From Shewanella sp. (GTDB lineage: Bacteria > Pseudomonadota > Gammaproteobacteria > Enterobacterales > Shewanellaceae): DNA of 13,185 bases. The stretch lies in contig SDWK01000501.1 in the NCBI GenBank assembly GCA_004195335.1, positions 1 to 13,185 on the forward strand, written 5' to 3'. The position numbers were made by a program, and so were the translations under genes. Under the pieces are notes generated by a model. That model saw only the letters and a list, made by a program, of their open reading frames with translations. It made no database searches and was not told where the DNA came from. Of the stretch, positions 5,978 to 13,064 are shown in pieces (positions within the stretch are counted from its first letter, which is position 1; every line of letters starts with the position of its first letter).

Positions 5978-7195
5978 ATGAGTTCAAATAAGCTGAAAGA
6001 TGTCTATATTTGCGATGCCGTCAGGACACCGATAGGACGCTATGGTGGGGCGTTATCTTCCGTTCGGGCCGATGACTTAGCGGCCTTACCACTTAAGGCA
6101 TTGATGGAGCGAAATCCGGGAGTCGATTGGCAGGCTGTCGATGATGTGTTGCTGGGGTGCGCTAACCAGTCCGGCGAAGATAATCGTAACGTGGCCAGAA
6201 TGGCGACGCTGCTTGCCGGCCTGCCTCAAGAAGTCCCCGGCTGTACGGTCAATCGCTTGTGTGGTTCGGGTCTTAATGCCATTGGCGATGCGGCTCGCGC
6301 GATCAGCTGTGGTGAAGCCGACTTGATGATTGCTGGTGGTGTCGAGAGTATGTCCCGCGCCCCCTTCGTCATGCCTAAAGCCACAACCCCCTTCTCACGT
6401 TCAACCGAGTTCTATGACACCACCATGGGCTGGCGTTTTATCAATCCTAAATTCGATGCCGACTATGGTACCGAGGCTATGCCCCAGACGGCTGAGAATC
6501 TGGCTCATGACTTTGGCATCAGCCGTGAAGATCAGGATAAGTTTGCGCTCTGGAGTCAGCAAAAAGCGGCGGCGGCACAAGAGGATGGCCGACTGGCCCA
6601 AGAGATTATCGAGGTGAGCATTCCTATGCGCCGAGCCGATCCGGTGATCTTCAATCAAGATGAACATCTGCGTGGGACGAGTCTGGATAAGCTTGCCAAG
6701 TTAAGGCCCCTGTTCGATGCCGGCTCAATCACGGCGGGTAACGCCTCGGGGCTTAACGATGGCGCCGCTGCTCTGCTGCTTGCCTCTGGCGATGCGGTTA
6801 AGCGATATAACCTTAAGCCCAAAGCCAGAATATTGGGTATGGCCGTTGCGGGCGTCCCTCCAAGGGTCATGGGATTGGGCCCGGTTCCAGCGACCAGAAA
6901 GTTGCTTAAAAGGTTAGCACTCACTCTGGATGACATGGATATTCTCGAGTTTAATGAAGCCTTTGCCGCCCAAGCATTAACCTGTACTCGTGAGCTTGGG
7001 TTAAAGGATGATGACCCTAGAATAAACCCACAGGGTGGCGCTATCGCACTCGGGCACCCTCTGGGTATGAGTGGCGCTCGTTTGGCCACCAGTGTGACTT
7101 ATCAGCTAGAGCGAACTCAGGGAAAACTGGCGCTATGCACCATGTGTGTCGGCGTGGGGCAAGGGATCGCTATGGTGATAGAGAGAGTGGAATGA
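5978..7195 (+). CDS. pcaF: Acetyl-CoA acyltransferase, PcaF-like 3-oxoadipyl-CoA thiolase
   Basis: A 405-residue degradative thiolase that would cleave the beta-ketoacyl-CoA with free CoA into acetyl-CoA and a shortened acyl-CoA. Catalytic residues are all present: Cys95 in NRLCGSG, NEAFA (326-330), His360 in GHPLGMSG and Cys390 in CTMCVGVGQG. Long stretches match Pseudomonas PcaF rather than FadA or acetoacetyl-CoA thiolases: ICDAVRTPIGRYGGAL (11-26), GCANQSGEDNRNVARMA (60-76), VESMSRAPFVM (122-132) and TTMGWRFINP (148-157). With 3-oxoadipyl-CoA the products are succinyl-CoA and acetyl-CoA. The start has AGAAGG 8 bases upstream, overlapping the end of the aminotransferase gene, which makes them almost certainly co-transcribed. 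Last gene of the operon. Confidence 0.93.
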   Translation: MSSNKLKDVYICDAVRTPIGRYGGALSSVRADDLAALPLKALMERNPGVDWQAVDDVLLGCANQSGEDNRNVARMATLLAGLPQEVPGCTVNRLCGSGLNAIGDAARAISCGEADLMIAGGVESMSRAPFVMPKATTPFSRSTEFYDTTMGWRFINPKFDADYGTEAMPQTAENLAHDFGISREDQDKFALWSQQKAAAAQEDGRLAQEIIEVSIPMRRADPVIFNQDEHLRGTSLDKLAKLRPLFDAGSITAGNASGLNDGAAALLLASGDAVKRYNLKPKARILGMAVAGVPPRVMGLGPVPATRKLLKRLALTLDDMDILEFNEAFAAQALTCTRELGLKDDDPRINPQGGAIALGHPLGMSGARLATSVTYQLERTQGKLALCTMCVGVGQGIAMVIERVE

Positions 7196-7210
7196 TAAAA
7201 GCTGCTGATT

Positions 7211-7273
7211 CTAGGAACGAGTCGCGAGGTTCTAGTTTCCAGACCTTAGACCCTAGGCTCCTCGTGCCTAGAT
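7211..7273. repeat. Heptamer-phased intergenic tract (YNAG every seven bases)
   Basis: Read in sevens from 7211, the first seven units are CTAGGAA, CGAGTCG, CGAGGTT, CTAGTTT, CCAGACC, TTAGACC, CTAGGCT: each begins with pyrimidine-N-A-G. Two further units (CCTCGTG, CCTAGAT) lose phase by one base. The tract also contains an inverted repeat CTAGGC/GCCTAG (7253-7258, 7266-7271). It starts 16 bases after the thiolase stop and resembles the heptamer array inside the operon in period but not in exact sequence. Confidence 0.5.
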
Positions 7274-7298
7274 ATCTGAGGATATGTCAGATTTTCTT
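7274..7298 (+). terminator. Weak candidate intrinsic terminator after the thiolase gene
   Basis: ATCTGA (7274-7279) and TCAGAT (7287-7292) form a 6-base stem with a 7-base loop, followed immediately by TTTCTT. The stem is short and AT-rich, so termination would be modest; the CTAGGC hairpin just upstream might add to it. Position, about 80 bases after the last operon gene and before the next gene, suits an operon end. Confidence 0.35.
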
Positions 7299-7429
7299 AA
7301 AATTTAAATATAGGCAATTAAAATTCGTGGAATCTTAACGCTAAAACTGGTTGCATCGGCGAAAGTCATCTAGATTTAAATTAACTATTAGTTAGTTAGT
7401 TATTATTTAAATGGAGATAGGAGAAAATA

Positions 7430-7861
7430 ATGCGCACTCGTAAAATACTCTGTCCCACCGATTTTTCCGAGACAGCATCTCATGCTTTGGGTTATGCCAT
7501 GGAAATGGCTCGACATTATCAAGTCGGTATCTGTTTATTGCACGTGATAGATAAGCCTTTTGGTGATAAACACACACGGGTCTTGTCAGTGACATCCGAG
7601 GAACTAGCGACTCGGTTGGGAGGAGAGGCTGCTGAAAAGATGCAAGTGCTGATAGCGGACTTGGATACTGAGGTGAAAATTGAGGTATTGATCCGCCACG
7701 GACATGCCACTAAACAAATTTTGGATGCGGCTAAAGAGATTAATGCCGGGATGATAGTCATGGCCAGTCATGGTTACACAGGTCTGAGCCACTTTCTGCA
7801 TCCGAATGTCGCTGAAGCCATTGCAAGTGGAGCCGAATGCCCAGTGTTGGTGGTGAAATAA
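7430..7861 (+). CDS. Universal stress protein (UspA family), single domain
   Basis: A 143-residue cytoplasmic Usp-fold protein. It opens with the family signature KILCPTDFSETASHAL (5-20), has the LLHVID strand (36-41), and ends with the usual MASHGYTGL...CPVLVV block (111-142). In ATP-binding relatives this block carries G-x2-G-x9-G-(S/T). Here it reads Ala112-x2-Gly115-x9-Pro125-Asn126, so the phosphate-binding Gly-Ser is replaced and ATP binding is doubtful, as in the UspA-like subgroup (inference). The ATG has a strong AGGAG at 7419-7423, 6 bases upstream. Monocistronic by appearance: AT-rich DNA with a TTAG tetranucleotide run (7386-7402) precedes it and a 411-base gap follows. No link to the catabolic operon is visible. 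Confidence 0.93.
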   Translation: MRTRKILCPTDFSETASHALGYAMEMARHYQVGICLLHVIDKPFGDKHTRVLSVTSEELATRLGGEAAEKMQVLIADLDTEVKIEVLIRHGHATKQILDAAKEINAGMIVMASHGYTGLSHFLHPNVAEAIASGAECPVLVVK

Positions 7862-7876
7862 TATTATACCGTTCAA

Positions 7877-7913
7877 TTGCGCTAGGGCCTGAATCTAAAG
7901 GTCTTTAGCGCAA
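7877..7913. other. Hairpin downstream of the stress protein gene
   Basis: TTGCGCTA (7877-7884) pairs perfectly with TAGCGCAA (7906-7913) around a 21-base loop, with extra G-T and G-C pairs possible inside. No T-run follows on either strand, so it is not a standard intrinsic terminator. It could stabilise the 3' end of the stress-protein mRNA or be a protein site. Confidence 0.45.
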
Positions 7914-7931
7914 ATATCTGTGATAGAGCAA

Positions 7932-8009
7932 ATGGCCAGCGACAAAACGTCAGCCAGTGAACCCGTGCGGGTGAAGGTCGTCGAAAATAACTCATTAAAC
8001 CCCGTTTAA
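7932..8009 (+). CDS. Possible 25-codon small ORF or gene-start remnant
   Basis: ATG at 7932 opens 25 codons ending in TAA at 8007-8009. The peptide starts MASDKTSASEPV and ends with RVKVVENNSLNPV. It is richer in GC than its flanks and its composition (acidic, polar start, then a VKVVE strand) looks like a protein N-terminus rather than random AT-rich spacer. There is only a weak AGAG upstream and I recognise no family. It may be a true small protein, a leftover start of a lost gene, or chance. Confidence 0.2.
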   Translation: MASDKTSASEPVRVKVVENNSLNPV

Positions 8010-8272
8010 CAGTAAACCTCTTAATTATCAGCTTTTAATCGTGCCAACAATATTTTACATCTTCTGTTTAAACCTTATTAAATAGAGTAATCCTTTGTCT
8101 TATATTCATTTTCACAATTAAATTAGAGTTATCTGTTGCTAAGTGACTGTTGGTAAGAGCAAAATTTGTCCAGTATTTTTTATTGTTTGTTATGCTTAAT
8201 ATTAGGGCTCGAAAAACGGAATGGCTGAGCTGGAACAAAGGAGGTGATAAACCTGACTCGGTAGGTAGTGTG

Positions 8273-9898
8273 ATGGTCAATTTAAAGATTAAACAAAAAA
8301 TGACACTGGGATTGTTAGTCCCGTTAATTCTATTAATCAGCATCTGTTTTCTAGCGGTCAACATGATGGGGAAAATCGAAACAGGTGTTGTAAGCATATA
8401 TAACGACAGGGTTGTCCCTCTGGAAGATCTTAAAATTATCGGAGATGACTACGCGGTTTCGGTTATCGATGCGATCAATAAAGCCAATGCCGGGATGTTC
8501 AGCGCCACTGAAGCCAGTCGTGCAATGACTGAGTCCAGTCGAAATATCAGTGAGAAGTGGGATGGCTATATGGCAACGACCTTGACCGATGAGGAGTCCA
8601 GGTTAGCTAAGGAAGCCAATCGATTATTCACCCCAGCCAATCAAGAAATCTCTAAACTTGTCAATAAGCTTAACAGCATGCAAGGTGCGGCGACGGGTCA
8701 ATTGAATGATGATATCGCGCCTCTCTATGACGTGATAGACCCTATCAGCGGAAAAATTGCAGAGCTGGTCAGCCTTCAGTTAAGGGTCGCGGGCGAGGAG
8801 AAAGACAGGGTCGATGAAATTTACTCATCCTCTATGAAAATTTTTATCATCTTGACGCTGACCGCCATAGTGACGAGTGTCTTGATTGGACTCTGGGTGA
8901 CTCGAGCTGTAATGCGACCCATAGATAATATTGTCAGCACGCTTAATACGGTTCGGATCGACTCGGATCTGACCGTGACATTTAAGACCTTTAACGACGA
9001 TGAACTCGGACAGATATCGACCAATCTGACACTGGTGATTGAGCATCTGCGTGGCATTCTTAATTCTATCGCCCTTGCCGCCAATACCGTCGGTGATTCG
9101 ACTATGAAATTGAGTGAGTTTACTCAGCAAACCAATGACAGAATGCATCAACAGCAATCGGAAACAGAGCAGACTGCAGCCGCGATGAACCAGATGACGG
9201 CAACGGTGGCCGAGGTTGCTCAGAGTGCGACTAACGCCGCCGATTCGGCAAAAGATGCTGAAACCAATGCGACTAAAGGGAATGATATTGTTCAGCAATC
9301 GGTTGCCAGTATGACTCTGCTCTCTAAACAGATAGAACAAACCTCAGAGGTGATTACTCATCTGGCCAGCGAAAGTCACAATATTGGTAGCGTTCTGGAT
9401 GTGATCAAAGGGATCGCCGAGCAGACTAACCTGTTGGCGTTAAATGCGGCCATTGAGGCGGCTAGAGCGGGTGAACAGGGGCGTGGGTTTGCAGTTGTGG
9501 CCGACGAGGTAAGAACTCTGGCACAACGAACCCAAGAGTCGACTCAAGAGATCGAATCTATGATCGATGGGTTGCAAAAAGGGGTTCAAGAAGCGGTTGG
9601 GGCCATGAAAGTCGGCACCGAGCAGGTTTATGATGCCAATGAGAAAGCGCACATGGCCGGAGAAGCCCTTAATGAAATCGTGATTTCGGTCGATAATATC
9701 AGCAACATGAATACTCAGATCGCCACCGCTGCCGAAGAGCAAAGCAGTGTAGCCGAAGACATAAACCGAAGCATTATCGCTATCAGCGATATCGCTCAAA
9801 CCTCTACCATGGCGGCTCAGGAGCTGACAACTTCGGTGGCCGAACTAACCAGTTTGTCGGAAAGTATGCGTGAGCAGGTGAGCCAGTTTAAGCTTTAG
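8273..9898 (+). CDS. Methyl-accepting chemotaxis protein with periplasmic four-helix sensor domain
   Basis: A 541-residue inner-membrane chemoreceptor that would signal through CheW and CheA. Order of parts: short cytoplasmic N-terminus, TM1 (about 10-31), helical periplasmic sensor (about 32-188, with [17 protein letters not shown] typical of four-helix-bundle MCP sensors), TM2 (about 189-209), HAMP (about 209-262), and a long cytoplasmic coiled-coil hairpin whose tip is [20 protein letters not shown] (383-402) followed by [15 protein letters not shown]. There is no NWETF-like C-terminal tether for CheR/CheB. The frame is open back to a TTG at 8150, but the ATG at 8273 gives the normal receptor N-terminus; TAGG is 7 bases upstream. 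Its ligand cannot be read from sequence. A strong terminator follows, so it appears monocistronic. Confidence 0.93.
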   Translation: MVNLKIKQKMTLGLLVPLILLISICFLAVNMMGKIETGVVSIYNDRVVPLEDLKIIGDDYAVSVIDAINKANAGMFSATEASRAMTESSRNISEKWDGYMATTLTDEESRLAKEANRLFTPANQEISKLVNKLNSMQGAATGQLNDDIAPLYDVIDPISGKIAELVSLQLRVAGEEKDRVDEIYSSSMKIFIILTLTAIVTSVLIGLWVTRAVMRPIDNIVSTLNTVRIDSDLTVTFKTFNDDELGQISTNLTLVIEHLRGILNSIALAANTVGDSTMKLSEFTQQTNDRMHQQQSETEQTAAAMNQMTATVAEVAQSATNAADSAKDAETNATKGNDIVQQSVASMTLLSKQIEQTSEVITHLASESHNIGSVLDVIKGIAEQTNLLALNAAIEAARAGEQGRGFAVVADEVRTLAQRTQESTQEIESMIDGLQKGVQEAVGAMKVGTEQVYDANEKAHMAGEALNEIVISVDNISNMNTQIATAAEEQSSVAEDINRSIIAISDIAQTSTMAAQELTTSVAELTSLSESMREQVSQFKL

Positions 9899-9921
9899 GT
9901 TTTCTGGTCACTATCAAGCTG

Positions 9922-9954
9922 AGACAGAACCTTATGGTTCTGTCTTTCTGTTTT
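9922..9954 (+). terminator. Strong intrinsic terminator after the chemotaxis gene
   Basis: AGACAGAACC (9922-9931) and GGTTCTGTCT (9936-9945) form a perfect 10-base stem with a TTAT loop, followed by TTCTGTTTT. It begins 24 bases after the chemotaxis gene stop. On the minus strand no T-run follows the stem, so it should mainly act on plus-strand transcripts, separating this gene from the convergent DUF924 gene. Confidence 0.88.
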
Positions 9955-9979
9955 AACAGTCATTATCTTATTAATCGTT

Positions 9980-10561
9980 TTAAAAACTTGAGCCCGGTTG
10001 TGACAAAAACTCCAGTTCGACCGCAGTCGATTCTCGCCTGAGGATCTCGTTTCTGTGAGGGTATCTTCCAAAGCGGTCGATTATGGCTTTATGGCGGCGC
10101 TCAAACTCCAGGTTACCCTTGGCCGACTCACGACTAAATAAGATCATCGCCACTTCGTGGATGCGGGGAGATTCGCTGTGCATGTAAGGCATAAACAGGA
10201 ATGGAACCTGTTTACCTTTGAGCTCACTATCGATATTCAGTGCAACGGCTTCCTGGGCTAAGGTCAGAGCCATGGGATCGGCGCCAAACGCCTCAGGTGT
10301 ATCACGATAGATGTTACGGCAGAACTGATCCAGGACAATGATTTCGGCGAGCCGTCCCTCCGGCGTCGTGCGCCAGTGGTAGAGTTCGCCACGTTTCGCC
10401 TGCTGGACCAGTTCACCAAATCGTTCCTTAAGCAGGCTATCGAATTGTGTGTCTTTAACCCACCAAAGTTTAGGATCGATCTCTTCAAACCAGAAGTTGA
10501 TGATGGTATCGGGGGTTATATTAATAATGATTTGACTATTAATTTGATTGCTGGTGTTCAA
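9980..10561 (-). CDS. DUF924 family protein (TPR-like helical fold, function unknown)
   Basis: A 193-residue soluble protein with the full DUF924 pattern: INFWFEE plus WW (21-34), LDQFCRNIYRDTPEAFGADP (77-96), PFLFMPYMHSE (120-130) and RFGRYPHRNEILRREST (163-179). The family is widespread in proteobacteria, also present in eukaryotes, and has no firmly established biochemical role; a TPR-like all-helical fold is assumed. The start is a TTG at 10561, supported by AAGGAG nine bases upstream (10571-10576 on the plus strand) and by the absence of a nearby in-frame ATG. Downstream of the PH-domain pair on the same strand with a 114-base gap, so it may be read through or have its own promoter. Confidence 0.88.
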   Translation of the reverse strand: MNTSNQINSQIIINITPDTIINFWFEEIDPKLWWVKDTQFDSLLKERFGELVQQAKRGELYHWRTTPEGRLAEIIVLDQFCRNIYRDTPEAFGADPMALTLAQEAVALNIDSELKGKQVPFLFMPYMHSESPRIHEVAMILFSRESAKGNLEFERRHKAIIDRFGRYPHRNEILRRESTAVELEFLSQPGSSF

Positions 10562-10675
10562 TGTCTGACTCTCCTTGGCTGGCGACTATATCCAAACGAC
10601 CTCGAAATGCAGGTTTCATATTTATTGAAATTAAGGCTGCTCCACTGACTATTTAAATATCTACTATTTCTTCGA
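10562..10675. other. Short intergenic region upstream of the DUF924 gene
   Basis: AT-rich gap containing the imperfect dyad TTTCA (10614-10618) / TGAAA (10626-10630). I see no intrinsic terminator for the upstream PH-domain gene, so transcription may continue into the DUF924 gene. Confidence 0.3.
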
Positions 10676-12292
10676 TTAGATCCAGTTGGTATGATCTTTA
10701 GCCGTGATAGCCAATGCCCGTTCGGCGATATTTCTGGCGTCGCTCAAGGGCATATAAGGGATGGTCAAAGGGCCGCTGGCAAGTCCCAGCTCCAGGCTGG
10801 CCAACTGCTTTCGTTTTTGGCTAGGTGTTTGGGTAATGGCCACATGTTGGACTTTTTTCAATGCGATAAGGTCCCAGGTCTGTCCGAGCATACCGGTATG
10901 GACCCAGCAATCATCTCCCTGATGCAGATAACCCCATTGTCGATATCTCAAATAGAGGCCAATCACAAAGCAGATGGCCGCAAACCATAACAGTTCAGTG
11001 AAGGGATTCAGCCCAATGAATAAGGTATTTACCAAAGGGATGAGTAGCGGCAAGAAGCCTCGACGCCAAAACCAACCAAGATGGATCCGAGAGTAGGAGT
11101 GAGGCAATGTTGAACTTTCAGAGACTAACCCCGACAGTTTAGGCATTAACTCTGCGATGGCTTCTCTTGTCATGCTAGGGACTAGCATATGCTTCTTTGC
11201 GACCTGTTCAACTTCAGTCCCTTTGACTTGCTTGAAGTTCATTGTCCATAGCTTGAGAAAGCGACCAATAACGGGCTGAGTAAAGCGAATGACCTGTATT
11301 CTATGTTGTGTCAGAGCATCATTTTGCTTAGCAATCACCCCGCCGGTTCTATGCAGAGTATCTCCGCTTAAGCTCAGCTGGTAGGGATAATACTTGAGTA
11401 CGGATGCTGCCATCGAAATCAGTGAAAGTAACAGATAAAAGCCGATAATGAGTGAGATGGCGAAGAGCAGCTGGAGCAGCATATTTACCGCGATGGTTTG
11501 CTCATACCAATGCATTGCACCTAGGGCTTGGTCGGTATTTGCCAGGGCCTCCCAATCAAACTGACCGATAATAGGGCCTGCGATAATGGCAAACCAAAAT
11601 AGATTATTTTGATAGAAGCCGAACAGTAATAGTGATTTCATCTTTTTCAATACCAAGGGGGCCGTTAAGCTTTGGCTGTTGGTAAAGCGAGATTCAAAGG
11701 GGACTTCATTATTCGCCTGACTGGCATCTGTTCTGGCTTGATTAGACGTAAATTTCTGGGATGTTTCAGGCTTATTTTCCGGCTCTGGATCGGAAGAGTG
11801 CTGTGGGTTAACCAGTTGCTGTTTGAGCTCTATGGCTTGCTGGTAACTGACCGCGGCTAATACGGCTTCATCTTTTTTGGATCCTGCAGTTTCTACTACT
11901 AAACTATAGAGGCCCATAGGTCGGAAGTAGAAGGGCTGTTCCAGGCGAATGTTTTGAATCTTACTCTGGGGAATTTCATGAGCCTTCTTAAAAATGAGCC
12001 CTTGGCGTATCCCCAACTTGTCATCGAATAAGCGATAGCGAAACATGGCCCAGTCTATAATCGCGCTGATGAGGATCAGTAAGCATACAGCGACAAAGGC
12101 GATGATCATCCAGGGAGAATCAAATCCTTGTTTCCAACCTGTATAGATGAAAGGCACCATGGCGTAGCCGTTCGTGATTAGGATACGAATGGTGTTAAAG
12201 GTAAAACTCACGATCGACCATGGAGACAGGCCCTTCCACTGAGTGAGTATCTGACTCATATTAATGCTCTGCCCTGTCGACTGCGGGCTCAT
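10676..12292 (-). CDS. YdbT-like membrane protein with three bacterial PH (DUF304) domains
   Basis: A 538-residue inner-membrane protein with three repeats of a membrane-helix pair followed by a bacterial PH domain: TM about 28-52 and 60-84 then PH 83-160; TM about 219-244 and 269-298 then PH 300-385; TM about 411-448 then PH 450-530. A polar, low-complexity linker (163-208) follows the first PH domain. Proteins of this layout are paired with a YdbS-type partner in many bacteria; in Bacillus subtilis YdbST has been linked to resistance to an antimicrobial peptide (from memory). Start is uncertain: the ATG at 12292 has GAGG 9 bases upstream and overlaps the partner gene by 32 bases; the ATG at 12259 begins right after the partner's stop, giving 527 residues. 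Either way the two genes are coupled. Confidence 0.87.
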   Translation of the reverse strand: MSPQSTGQSINMSQILTQWKGLSPWSIVSFTFNTIRILITNGYAMVPFIYTGWKQGFDSPWMIIAFVAVCLLILISAIIDWAMFRYRLFDDKLGIRQGLIFKKAHEIPQSKIQNIRLEQPFYFRPMGLYSLVVETAGSKKDEAVLAAVSYQQAIELKQQLVNPQHSSDPEPENKPETSQKFTSNQARTDASQANNEVPFESRFTNSQSLTAPLVLKKMKSLLLFGFYQNNLFWFAIIAGPIIGQFDWEALANTDQALGAMHWYEQTIAVNMLLQLLFAISLIIGFYLLLSLISMAASVLKYYPYQLSLSGDTLHRTGGVIAKQNDALTQHRIQVIRFTQPVIGRFLKLWTMNFKQVKGTEVEQVAKKHMLVPSMTREAIAELMPKLSGLVSESSTLPHSYSRIHLGWFWRRGFLPLLIPLVNTLFIGLNPFTELLWFAAICFVIGLYLRYRQWGYLHQGDDCWVHTGMLGQTWDLIALKKVQHVAITQTPSQKRKQLASLELGLASGPLTIPYMPLSDARNIAERALAITAKDHTNWI

Positions 12293-13064
12293 CTTCGTTA
12301 GCCTCTTGGTTCACCTCTGCAGCGGTTTTGATCGCTATTGCAGCCATAGTGAGTAGGTGTTGTCTGAGTTTTTCTGCGGTTTCACTCTCTAATCCCGGTA
12401 GCTCTATCTCTGCACTGCCGCTTCCGGCGCTAAAGCATTTAAGAGTCCGTAAATTAAATTTTCGCTCTAAGGGACCTTGAGACAGGCTGATATGCTGCAG
12501 TCGGGTATAGGGAAGCGAGATCCGCTTTACCCAAAAAATACCGGTCTGCATCACCAGTTCATGACGGCAAGCTGCGTAACCTATAGCTTTAGCATGGGTG
12601 TACCTCAGCCAAGTGATCGTTGAGCCAATCAGTAATAGGGCTGGAATGACAATTGCCGCGATGTGCAGGGGAATGGTAGCGACAAAAATCAGAAATACCG
12701 ACAAGATAGAGATAAGAATTACTGCAATAGTTGCCGTTTCAATGAGTACTTGTGTGTAATGACGCGGCTCAACTGGCGACAATGGGATTTGGTCAAAGCT
12801 TTGCCACTGCTCCTGAGGTTGTGGATTGTGATCTAATTGACAGCTTTTTACGGAGGGCTCTACGGTAGAGTGTTCTACAGGAGAGCTTAAAGGAGAGTTC
12901 TTTACATGAGAGTCATCTATGAGAGAGTGCTTCTCGACAGAGTCGATTGAGGGTGCAAGATCCGTTATCACCGCAGAATCTAGCTCAATAGTCGGCTCTT
13001 TGATTGAATCTTTGACCTTGGTAGCAACTAAACTCTCTTTTATTTCAGTTGTTTCATGGGGCAT
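12261..13064 (-). CDS. YdbS-like membrane protein with one bacterial PH (DUF304) domain and long acidic N-terminus
   Basis: A 267-residue protein: a polar, acidic, probably disordered N-terminal stretch (1-88), two adjacent membrane helices (about 107-129 and 133-155), then a bacterial PH domain (155-240) with the recognisable RHELVMQTGIFWVKRISLPYTRLQHI block and the RTLKCFSAGSGSAEIELPGL strand pair. Typical YdbS proteins are near 160 residues, so about 80 N-terminal residues are extra. No internal ATG precedes the membrane helices, so the long form is taken as real, though its ribosome-binding site (CGGA) is weak. Its stop sits inside or next to the start of the YdbT-like gene, implying one operon and a joint membrane complex (inference). 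The promoter should lie in 13065-13185; I could not identify it clearly. Confidence 0.87.
   Translation of the reverse strand: MPHETTEIKESLVATKVKDSIKEPTIELDSAVITDLAPSIDSVEKHSLIDDSHVKNSPLSSPVEHSTVEPSVKSCQLDHNPQPQEQWQSFDQIPLSPVEPRHYTQVLIETATIAVILISILSVFLIFVATIPLHIAAIVIPALLLIGSTITWLRYTHAKAIGYAACRHELVMQTGIFWVKRISLPYTRLQHISLSQGPLERKFNLRTLKCFSAGSGSAEIELPGLESETAEKLRQHLLTMAAIAIKTAAEVNQEANEDEPAVDRAEH

Larger units (their letters stand above)
7862..8272. other. 411-base intergenic region between the stress protein and chemotaxis genes
   Basis: Contains a hairpin (7877-7913), a small GC-richer open frame (7932-8009) and then AT-rich DNA that should hold the chemotaxis gene promoter. I found no good sigma-28 (flagellar) promoter match and no convincing -35/-10 pair. 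Just before the chemotaxis gene lie AAAGGAGGTGAT (8237-8248) and GGTAGGTAG (8260-8268), treated separately. Confidence 0.5.

Noticed and set aside
6655..7089. 144-residue minus-strand frame
   Set aside because: Antisense to the thiolase, serine/alanine-rich composition without family features; a shadow of a GC-rich coding region.
3035..7195. Remnant of an aromatic (protocatechuate/catechol) degradation cluster
   Set aside because: No ring-cleavage, lactonising or hydrolase genes are present; the PcaIJF-like genes are interleaved with an aminotransferase and led by an aminomutase.
7877..7913. Intrinsic terminator for the stress protein gene
   Set aside because: Stem is good, but the loop is 21 bases and no T-run follows on either strand; listed only as a hairpin.
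8150..8272. Longer chemotaxis protein starting at the TTG at 8150 or ATG at 8192
   Set aside because: Adds 27-41 non-homologous residues before the normal receptor N-terminus and neither start has a ribosome-binding site.
8825..9340. 171-residue minus-strand frame
   Set aside because: Antisense to the HAMP and signalling region of the chemotaxis gene, with no recognisable domain or ribosome-binding site.
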